Positions 55,658 through 64,000 of a stretch of 64,000 nucleotides of DNA are shown here, in pieces. Under the pieces are notes generated by a model that worked only from the letters and a program-made list of their open reading frames with translations, searched no databases and was not told where the DNA came from. The stretch is from Erythrobasidium yunnanense. Its lineage: Eukaryota; Basidiomycota; Cystobasidiomycetes; Erythrobasidiales; Erythrobasidiaceae. The stretch's first letter is position 1. Each line of letters opens with the position of its first letter. The position numbers were made by a program, and so were the translations under genes. The DNA is taken from NCBI GenBank assembly GCA_001600175.1, contig BCJC01000002.1, forward strand, positions 1,647,111-1,711,110, written 5' to 3'.

Positions 55658-57256
55658 ATGTCCGACGAACGTCCAAGGAGAACTTCACGGCGTACGACCA
55701 ACCCTCCACGGCGCGAAGGTGCATTCTTCATCCACCTCGTTTACGCGGGTCACACGATTGATACGAACTACCTGCCTGCCGCACAGAGCTGGTCGCACAG
55801 TATGAAGCCGCAAACTTCCATGCTATCGAAGCGTACGATACTGCTCAAGAACTCATCGAGGGAGGAAGAGCCGCTCTGGCGGTGATGCCAGATCCCGACT
55901 TTCGTACTGCTCACAGCTTCTACGAAGAGGCTTTGGCCGCTCTTGTAGACTCAAGGAGACATCGCGAAGAGTACGCTTTTTGAGTCTACTGAAAGCCTTC
56001 CTCGGACTGAACGACATTCTTAGGGAATACCGGCTACGAGCTGCAGAAGTTCACGACTATACGAAGCTCGACGATGACTGGACTGCAAAGGATCTCAAGC
56101 TTGCAGCAAACTACTGTGCGCGCCGGATAGTACGAATCAGATCTACATTCGAGATCACCCACATCCAAGCGTGTATTGCGCACATCGAGTAAGGCTTGAA
56201 AACTGCTCGTACAGCACCCTGACACAGCTCTGACTGTCTTGTCTCCAGTCACAAGATTACCAATGCGCCCAGGATAATAGATATGCTGGAAACTAAAAAG
56301 GTCAACGAGAACTTACACCAGCGCATCAAGATGGAAGGTCGCCGTCCGGGATCATTCGGAAGTGCTTGGGGAGGCTCACAGACAGGAGGCAAGTGTCTTC
56401 CCTGGAACCCATCTCCGTACTTGAGCTAATCGTGTATGGCTTTCAAACAGACCGGCGCGTCCGTGTACACCTCAGCGAGGCTGGCGAAAGACTTCGAGAC
56501 CTAGATTGGCAGATCAACAATCTAAGAAATAACGTACCAAAGCTGCGTATAGAGCGGGCGCAGAACGAGTTGAAGTGGGAATCCATTCGAAAAGACATGG
56601 CGCATCAGGACGCTCTGTGGAAGCCACTAGACATAGCTGCACGGCGTCATCACGCTGGCTTACCACCTCTAGATCCACCTCCGCGTTCTGCGAAGGCGCC
56701 TCGGCGAAATTTGAAAGACATAAATCCCGAATACGGAGAGGAAGTGACGCCTGCAGAGCTGTGGCAGCAGCAGAGGGAGTGGGAGGAAGCTGCAGGACTA
56801 CATCATCAGTCTGAAGCTGATCCAGAGGAGGATGCGAATTCATGGGAAGAACAGTATGGTGCGGCTGCGGACGAGAACGACGACTACACGATCCCGTCTT
56901 TGCCAGGCTTGGACATGGACGCTACGACACTGCAGTACTCGAATCTCTTCCTGGGCAGCATGTCGCCGGACCGCAAGACCCCAGCAGATCTGCTGTCACC
57001 AAGACGGCCAGAAGTACGAGAATCTAGCATACAAACTGGCTGGACGACAGGCCTGCAGCAGAGCCAGAGTCCTTTTTCGAGCCAGTATGGTGGAGGACTG
57101 GCTACCGAAGGCTGGGAAGCCGCATGGGCTACGCATCAGGTCAAGCGGGAGGACGTAGACAGTATGCCGTCATTTGGCACTGCTTGGGAGAATTCAGGAG
57201 GCCCAGCGGACAACAGAAACACGACTGTTGCTGTGGATTCAGATGAGGAGCTATAG
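55658..57256 (+). CDS. Coiled-coil protein B of the tandem pair, unknown function
   Basis: Start MSDERPRRTSRRTTNPPRRE at 55658; the next exons read ELVAQYEAANFHAIEAYDTA and HSFYEEALAALVDSRRHREE. The shared block is TKLDDDWTAKDLKLAANYCA / RRIVRIRSTFEITHIQACIA, then a coiled coil RAQNELKWESIRKDMAHQDA with ARRHHAGLPPLDPPPR. The C-terminal tail is acidic and Gly/Trp-rich, ending TTVAVDSDEEL at 57256. Intron positions around the shared block match those in protein A, supporting tandem duplication 218 bp apart. Function unknown; both look like soluble helical adaptor proteins. Confidence 0.72.
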
Positions 57257-57483
57257 GTCGCTCGTGCATGAACAGGTAACTCTTGGAACGGTGTTCTCTT
57301 GCATGAATAGGTAGTCTCTTGGAACGTAATACTGTGTAGCGATAGACGGTAGTTGTATGTAGTGCATCTCAGAAAGATCATCCGGTGTTCTTGGCGACCT
57401 TCGTTGCATTCGAACGTCTTCGGCTTTCTCTGACGCCATACTCCCGGATTTCTTGCTTCTGCTGGCCCACCTTCACTACTATT

Positions 57484-59459
57484 ATGTCGCAAGCAGGGCC
57501 TTCTTCTGAGCGGGAACCTCTACTTCCATCCAATGCTTCAGTCACGTCCGCCAACCGAGCTTCCTCCATCCCAGGTCGGGCACGCAATAAGACGAGAACA
57601 GTCGCTCTGTTCAGCATAGTCATCTTTATCTTGATCTGGGTATCTACCTTCTCTGGTTTCAGGACGTCATGGTATGCGCCTGCTCCTCAACCTTTGCCGA
57701 AGGATCCGTTAGCGAGAGCAAGAGCTATACTCGAGCAGAACCCTCTGATAGACGGTGTGAGTGTTGGCTTCCTATCTTCCTCCTCTCTTTCAATCCTTCC
57801 CTGGCTCTTTCTCAATTCTTTCTCAGCTCTTTCCCAGCTCTTTCTCAGCTCTTTCTAAGCTCTTGCTCGACTCTCGTTCAGCTCTTCCCCTCAAGAGTCA
57901 TTACATTCCATCCCTTTGAGCCCTCTCCCCGTTAAAGTCTGTTCTTTATGTTTTCGCGGCTCGCTGACGCTTACTTATGCAATAATAGCACGTCGATCTG
58001 CCTATCCTAGCCCGCGCACGATATAGCAACAAGATACAAGACATGGATCTAGAGCGTGCTGATTTCCCAGGCCATATCAACATACCTGCTCTTCGCGAAG
58101 GGAGGGTAGGAGGATTCTTCTGGAGCGCTTATGTGCCGTGCCCTCCACTATCAGACGACTTATTCTTCAACGCGCCTAGTTGGCGAGTCAGAGATACGCT
58201 CGAGCAGATAGATGGTGTGTACAAACCGTCTAGTCTAGTCATACTGAACCGAAAGAAGGTTGACCTAGATATCTTCTTCCGTTTCATGTCCTTTACCCTC
58301 ACGCAGTATCAAAGGCCCTCATCAGAAAATACTCTAATACATTCGAATTTGTCACCTCCGCGAATGGAATCAAAGGTGCCTTCTCGAAGCAGAAAATTGC
58401 GAGTCTGGTAGGCCTGGAAGGGTTAGTGGCATCCCGCGACTTGTGCCTATCTGCTACATACTAACGTCTGTATATCGCGATCTGGCAGAGGGCACCAGCT
58501 CGGCAATTCGCTAGCCACGCTGCGCCAGTACTTTGAGCTTGGGGTTCGATACAGTACGTTATACAGTCGGGATACCAAGTCTACCAGGCTCTTTTACTCA
58601 TATTTTCCCAGTCACGCTCACGCATACGTGTAACAACGCCTTTGCCGGTTCTTGCGGGATGCAGGGCCATCCTATCAAGAATTATGGTCTTACGCCCTTT
58701 GGACACAATCTAATCCACGAGATGAACCGTCTAGGGATGATTATTGACTTATCGCATACATCTTCCGATACATGCAAAGACGTGCTGAAAATCAGTAAAG
58801 CACCCGTCATATTCTCACATTCGAATGCTAGGACATTATGGAACGTCTCGAGAAACGTGGAGGATGAGGTATTGGATATGCTTACCGCGAAGGGAAAGAA
58901 AGATGGCTTGGTCATGGCTACTTTCGCACCGCAATTCGTAGGGCAGAACGCTTCATTGTCCACGGTGGCAGGTGCGTCAAAATTGCTAGTATAGTGCTGC
59001 TAGAACAGCAAAGCTTATTAAAGGTCATCACTCCAGATCACATCGAATACCTCGGAAAACGCATCGGACGAGACCATGTTGGCATAGGCTCCGATTTTGA
59101 TGGCATACAAAGCACGCCTATAGGGTTGGAGAACGCAACCAAATGTCCTGATCTGGTAAGTGCCATGAGACTGCTTGTGTCATAGTTGCCGGACTGATCA
59201 AGCATGGCTCACAATATTAGTTCGCTGAACTGATCAGACGCGGCTGGTCAGATGCAGAAGTGATTGGTCTGGCAGGTGGTGAGCATTCGAGTGCAACTAT
59301 GAGACCTATTGGTGAGGTACTAATCGGAAGTGATCTCGTCCAGGCAATTTCTTGCGCGTCTTCGAGAAGATTGAAGCGGTTGCGGATGATATGAAGGATG
59401 TGATGCCTGACATGTCGATATACGACAAGAGGACAGATCTTCCATTGAAGTTTCGCTGA
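57484..59459 (+). CDS. Membrane dipeptidase (renal dipeptidase family, M19)
   Basis: Zinc dipeptidase with an N-terminal type II anchor: MSQAGPSSEREPLLPSNASV, then TVALFSIVIFILIWVSTFSG. Catalytic-barrel motifs occur in order across at least six introns: IDG/HVDLPILARARYSNK (HxD zinc ligands), GGFFWSAYVPCP, GLEGGHQLGNSLATLRQYFE, VTLTHTCNNAFAGSCGMQG, MIIDLSHTSSDTCKDVL, PVIFSHSNARTLWNVSRNVE, HVGIGSDFDG, and GLAGGNFLRVFEKIEAV near the C-terminus. The metal-binding set (HxD, E of EGGH, H of LSHT, H of HSN) is complete. The catalytic part is expected to be vacuolar or extracellular. Stop at 59459. The second intron (about 57759-57989) is long and pyrimidine-rich. Confidence 0.93.
57775..57870 (+). 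repeat. Pyrimidine-rich degenerate tandem repeat inside a dipeptidase intron
   Basis: Variants of AGCTCTTTCTC / AGCTCTTTCCC repeat about six times in a row within the intron, giving a strong polypyrimidine tract far from the acceptor. Probably neutral slippage. Confidence 0.7.
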
Positions 59460-60084
59460 TGCAGCGACTCGTGAAAATGGGTATCATGTTGTGGCCGAGC
59501 CTGACTTGACATAGGAAGGTGGATGTACGTTTTGCACTATTACGAAGTGATGCATACGATGAGCGGATATAAGACATCCGCAAGCCCGGTGCTGCGAACG
59601 AGCCTCGAGCTGCGCTCTTTTATTTCTTGTCTTTCCTTCGACATGTTCTCGTGCGATTTGAAGTCAGATCAGTGCCGTGCATACTTACATCAATACATCC
59701 TCCCCTCACTCTCTCTTCCTTATCGTTCGGCGTTCGGGGGGAGTCTATCGAAGTTTGTCAGCCTCAGGCACGCCTTAGGATAGTCAGCCAATCAAACGCA
59801 TGCGCCCTCCTCCTCCTCGACAGTCAGCCTGCGGTGCTGTTCCGGTGTGTATGGCTTGGGTAGTCGGCCCTCTTCCAGTGTCTATCGCCGAATCTCCACG
59901 CGTAATTCCTTGCTAGCTGACCCAACAAGCCCAGCCCCGAAGTGCACTGCTGACGGATCCGAGATAAGCACGCTGACTGTCAAACACCGTGTCCTGCAAA
60001 TTTCAAAGGTTTCCCTCCTCTCCCTTCCGCTCCCTTGTCTTTCCTTTCCTTCCCACAGTCTGACAATCTGATAAGAAGACGAAG
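59460..60084. promoter_or_regulatory. Promoter region of the MFS transporter
   Basis: 625 bp between dipeptidase stop and MFS start, same direction. It becomes CT-rich towards 60070 (cctctcccttccgctccc). No coding frames accepted. Confidence 0.5.
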
Positions 60085-62564
60085 ATGGCTACTACAGCAG
60101 ACACGACTCGCGTACCTTCACCCGTCTCGCAGGGTCACAGCCCAGAGAAAGTAGCTGGCGACCATAACAGCAAGAATGGGACAGCAGAGAAAGGCGCAAA
60201 TGTACCCACCCACGCAGCGCCAGGAATGCATGAAGCACACGCAAGTGCTCCGGGAGCAAATTCTGCTGAACTCACGGATGAAGAGAAACGATTGGCTCAG
60301 ATGCCTACTGGACTCAGACTCTACCTCATCATGCTCGGTCTTATGCTGTAAGACTTGTCTCTATGCCTGGCGAACCTGGGAGGATCTGCACAAACTGACC
60401 AAATACCGACTTCGCTCGGCCTTCTTCCTCATCTTCCTTCTTCAATCATCAAACAGTGCTGTATACGTCGTCTCTCTCGGTACGCTGATATCGAGTTCAA
60501 GCAGAAGCGCCGCGACTAATTGTTCTGTTCGGCTGCTCTTTTGCCCGGTCAGATCAAGTAAGCTCAGCCAAATACGTTCGCACAATGAAAGCTTACGATA
60601 ATATCCGTAGACCATCGTCGCACCTGCTATTCCTATCATAAGTAACCGCTTCAATGCCTTAGCCGATGTTGGATGGGTAGGTCTTAAAGCTCCTGGCCCA
60701 TGGATCTGAATTGAATCACACTATCAATATGCTAGTATGCCAGCGCGTATTTCGCCACCAGTACTGCTCTGCAGCCTCTCTACGGACGTCTCTACCGCCT
60801 TAATCTCAAGGTAAGCCGCGATCGCTCGTTTGCCAGTGGCTTTGGCTGACATGTAGCCGTATCACCACAGTGGCCTTTCATATCATGTATCGTCATCTTC
60901 GAAGTCGGTTCTATCATCTGCGCTGCTGCTCAAGACTCGAAAACCTTCATCGTCGGCCGAGCGATCGTGAGTCTGACCTTCCTATATCACATGGCTTCCA
61001 AAACTCACAATACAACTTCTATGTAGGCTGGCGTGGGCCTTGCGGGCGGTTATATCGGTGTCTTGACCATCATTGCTGCGAGCGTTCCCATCGAGAAAGT
61101 TCCTGTCTGGTCCGGTGTAGTAAGTCCTCGAGGACCGTAGTGGAAGTCCGCTTGAGGTTGATTGCACATCTTCTGCAGGTCGGTGCTGTCTACGGCGTCG
61201 GTGCTATCACTGGTCCCCTTATCGGAGGTGTCTTCACCACTGAGGTCACCTGGAGGTAAGACAGACTTTGCAATCAACAGGCGTCTGTACATTTACACGG
61301 TATACTCACATATTGTGTACCAGGTGGTGCTTCTGGCTCAGCTTACCATGTTCGCTTCACCGTTTATCCATTGTTCGGCCAATGCTGACTTCTGTTTACC
61401 AGTGGGCGGCGTTACTCTGGCGACAGTACTTCTATTCTTCAACCCTCCTAAGCGTGAACGAGCTGCGCAGAGCTTCCTCCAACTTCTCGTCAGCCTTGAC
61501 CTAGTCGGAACGGCTATCATTCTGGGCGCCCTCATCTGCTACTTGCTGGCACTCCAGGATGGCGGACTCGCTTATGAATGGTCATCAAGCCGTGAGATCG
61601 GTCTTCTAGTCGGCTTTGGTGTCCTTCTCATCGTTTTCTTCGCCAACGAGTGGTGGATGGGCGAGAATGCCATAATTCCCTTGAAGATACTGTTCACAAG
61701 GACTATTGGATGGGCTGCAATCTGCAATCTCGGGATCGGCGCTTCATACTTCACGACCGCGATCTGTAAGCGTTCTGGCGCTTTTGGCGGCATCTGGCTC
61801 GACGGGCAGCCCCGCTGATCGCTTATTTGCAGATTTGCCGATCTACTTCCAGCTTCTAGGTAGCAGTAGTATAAGATCAGGCGTGCAGATGCTACCGTTG
61901 GTCTGCGGAGTGATCTTCAGCGTCTCGGTATCTGGAGGTGCCGCTCCTGCCGCGGGATATGTCCAGCCCTTCCTATACTTCGGTACTGTAGTCGGTACAG
62001 TCGGTGCTGGTCTGTTCCAACTGCTCGATGGAAGTACATCCCAGCCCGAATGGATTGGATATACCTTTCTGTACGGTATCGGGCTCGGATCCGCTTTCCA
62101 GGTGGGTTTACGAGTCTATTCGCATATATATTGTCGATAGGTCAGTCTGCTGACGCCGAATTGCCTTCCGTTTCGCCTTTCTGCAGATGCCATTCATCAT
62201 TTCCCAGACTTTCGGCAAGGGTTTACAAACGGAGACAGGCAGTTCGATCGTGATATTCTTCCAGACACTTGGTGGCTGTCTCGTGGTGGCTATGTCCCAA
62301 TCCATCTACGCCAACGTCTTCAAGAACGAGATCATGAAGATTACCGCCGCCGGTCTGGATCAAGAAGCCATCATCGCTGCGGGAGCTACAGGGTTCAGAT
62401 CCTTTGTACCTGCTGATGTCCTTCCTCTGGTCGTATCTGCCGCGATGTTTGCCATTAGCAGGGCCTTTATTCCGGCCGTAGTCTTCATCGGCCTCAGTCT
62501 CGTCACCGCTTTACCTCTTCCCTGGGCTTCAATCAAGGGTATGCAGACCGCTGGAGGTGCATAA
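60085..62564 (+). CDS. MFS transporter, DHA14-like drug:H+ antiporter
   Basis: Plasma-membrane efflux pump with 14 predicted helices. Exon 1 (60085-60347) codes a ~75-residue Ala/Ser-rich cytosolic leader and the start of helix 1 (TGLRLYLIMLGLML). Next come 60457-60479 (AVYVVSL), a 5-nt exon 60553-60557 completing Asp-Gln, and an exon from 60611 (TIVAPAIPIISNRF). Together these rebuild the DHA14 hallmark LDQTIV near the end of helix 1. Further: DVGWYASAYFATSTALQPLY, GRLYRLNLKWPF, GRAIAGVGLAGGYIGVLTII, GAVYGVGAITGPLIGGVFTT (motif C, antiporter), WRWCFWLSLPVGGVTLA, and C-terminal helices ending MQTAGGA. Such pumps export toxins or drugs; no biosynthetic genes nearby suggest a dedicated substrate. 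Confidence 0.92.
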
Positions 62565-63112
62565 GCTACCTTCCTCTACCCTATCTATCCCCTGCATCTA
62601 TCTCCGATCGCCCGTCACATGCGAAGTCTCCAGTCACGTAGCCGGTAGTACTATTTCAGTTCGTAAGAGTTACAGCAGTGTCACACTTTCCATCGTACGC
62701 TTAGAAAGCTACAATAGTCTGTAGAATAGTCTCTAGATTCTAGATTTAATCCGGCTGAGCTTCCGCAAGCTCACGCTGCTACAATCGTTTCACCTTCAGA
62801 TCTTCCTTGCATGCACACCTCACTCCACGACTGACGTACTCGCTTTGGTCGGTCCTTATCTGAGGTTACCCCTATTTTGAGGCTTTGACGCACGTTCAGA
62901 ATTGAGTGAGCTTCTTGGCTTCTAACGACTTTGAGCCTTACGAGGAGGCCGAAATGGTGCAAGACGCTGTCCATCACAGCGAAGGGCGCGCGCCAGCGTG
63001 GAAAGAGGACGAGTGAGGGCTCAACGCTGCGCCTATGCAGTCCAGAAAACAAGCCAAATTCTGACGGAAATACGGTCGTAGATGGGAGCCGCCTGAGCCT
63101 ACTGGACACCTG
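62565..63112. other. Intergenic before the trehalose-phosphate synthase gene
   Basis: 548 bp, likely MFS terminator plus the next promoter. A minus-strand frame of 148 codons (62771-63217) overlaps the next gene's first exon and has no recognisable features. Confidence 0.45.
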
Positions 63113-64000
63113 ATGCCTCTGGAAGAGCTGCGAAACAAGATTGCGACCGTCCAGCAAGATCATGCGAAGAAAGGACACATCCAAGTTTCGGGCAGAGTCA
63201 TGTCCGCGCGACCTCAAGCTAGCAAATAATGCATAGCTAATATCATTTTAACAGCTTCGTATGCCACACTCTGCCATATACGTGCAGCTACGTCAACGAA
63301 CAGGACGGCCCTCAACCGACTCGGACACATCCTCAAAACACTGAAGTCGTAGCATCTGACGGCGTTTCAGATAAACCGTTGCATACACCAACTGTATCAG
63401 CCGAAGTACCAGCTCCACGACGCGATTCCAATCAACCTTTGTCGCCAAGCTCCATTTACCGCCCGGCCGGAGGTACATCCACTGTCGAGCAAAGTCAAGA
63501 TCAAGGCAAAGGCAGATGGATACTCAGTCCAAGAAGAGTACATGCCGCCTTGAATGCAGGCGTCAAGAGTCTGGCAGAGAACAATAAGGTCCTCATGCTT
63601 GCTTGGCCAGGCGATCTGCGAGACACGAAGGGAGAGAAGATAGGCGCCGGCAGTCTATCTGCAGAACAGAAGAAGGAGCTTGAAGAAGGCTTCCAAGATA
63701 TTTCTGGTCGAAGCGAATCGTCCGGAGTAGCTTGTGTTCCCGTATGGATGGACGATAAGACTGCTTCTACCTTCTATAACGAATACTGTAAGGCATTCTT
63801 GTGGCCTACTTTCCACTACCTTGGCCTTACGGATCATCAAGAGAAGGACAAAGAAGCCAGAGCCTGGAAGGCATACTACGATGCTAACGTCGCATACGCA
63901 GAGAAGGTCGCCGAGGTTTACAGAGAAGGCGATCTAGTAAGTGGTAGCTCGATCGAGACTGCGGAGTATTCACACTGATGATGCGACCCTCAGATCTGGG
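63113..64000 (+). CDS. Trehalose-6-phosphate synthase/phosphatase complex subunit (5' part, runs off window)
   Basis: Start MPLEELRNKIATVQQDHAKK at 63113. Exon 1 ends at 63201; exon 2 (63255-63936) continues in phase as SGRVIFVCHTLPYTCSYVNE. A Pro/Ser-rich insert precedes the GT20 body: RVHAALNAGVKSLAENNKVL, VACVPVWMDDKTASTFYNEY, FLWPTFHYLGLTDHQEKDK, AYAEKVAEVYREGDL. The third exon (from 63994) starts IW, as expected for the conserved (D/N)LIWVHDYHLM stretch. The N-terminal (V)EELR...LSGRVI.VCH.LPY form is typical of the large Tps2/Tps3-type proteins that carry both GT20 and phosphatase-like domains, rather than small Tps1; this is inference, as the C-terminus is not in view. Role: trehalose synthesis or its regulation in the cytosol. 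Confidence 0.9.

Noticed and set aside
1-64000. tRNA, rRNA, CRISPR, LTR or other virus-like elements, DNA transposons
   Set aside because: No B-box-like tRNA sequence, reverse transcriptase, integrase, capsid or transposase motif, or paired long terminal repeats were seen on either strand by eye; a tRNAscan/RepeatMasker run would be the decisive check.

Overview
The window is nuclear DNA of a compact-genome fungus, most likely a basidiomycete. About 33 intron-rich genes lie only tens to a few hundred bases apart on both strands. Introns are mostly 45-120 nt GT-AG, with two GC-AG cases. The gene set is fungal: an Ssb-type Hsp70, NIMA kinase, Atg27, a DH-BAR Cdc42-type exchange factor, a large trehalose-phosphate synthase and an Mam3-like CBS protein. 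I cannot fix the species; the density and short introns would suit a Pucciniomycotina yeast such as Mixia, but that is a guess. Almost every gene model here was spliced by hand, by requiring reading phase to be kept across consensus splice sites.

Layout. 1-9.8 kb: 3' part of a DH-BAR-SH3 Rho exchange factor, an RS-rich protein, a 1.2 kb spacer packed with hairpin palindromes, and a very divergent G-alpha. 10-20 kb: PHOSPHO-type HAD phosphatase sharing a 50-bp spacer with a leucine-rich-repeat protein, a divergent beta-tubulin, an EthD-like barrel protein, an F-box protein and an Asn/Arg-rich protein. 20.4-24.4 kb: Ssb Hsp70 followed by a small gene carrying only an Hsp70 lid. 24.7-34.6 kb, all minus strand: SulP transporter, Mam3-like CBS protein, Sdh assembly factor 4, two adjacent Ser-rich proteins sharing an LRFDxxGNxI repeat, and a small four-helix membrane protein. 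35-44.3 kb: NIMA kinase, MDR oxidoreductase, nucleolar FKBP, ARPC4, Sft2.

44.3-50.6 kb is the accessory-looking part: three tandem minus-strand paralogs of a family I do not recognise, with their upstream DNA partly duplicated, then 2 kb with little convincing coding sequence. 50.6-64 kb: RRM protein, Atg27, two tandem coiled-coil paralogs of unknown function, membrane dipeptidase, MFS drug transporter with a 5-nt exon, and the 5' end of a trehalose-phosphate synthase running off the window.

Most genes are unrelated housekeeping neighbours; I see no biosynthetic cluster, tRNA, rRNA, virus-like element or transposon. The best candidates for something undescribed are the lid-only Hsp70 derivative, the 44.7-48.5 kb paralog family, the LRFDxxGNxI pair (one member with a C-terminal prenylation signal), the palindrome cluster, and the G-alpha with several altered GTPase motifs.
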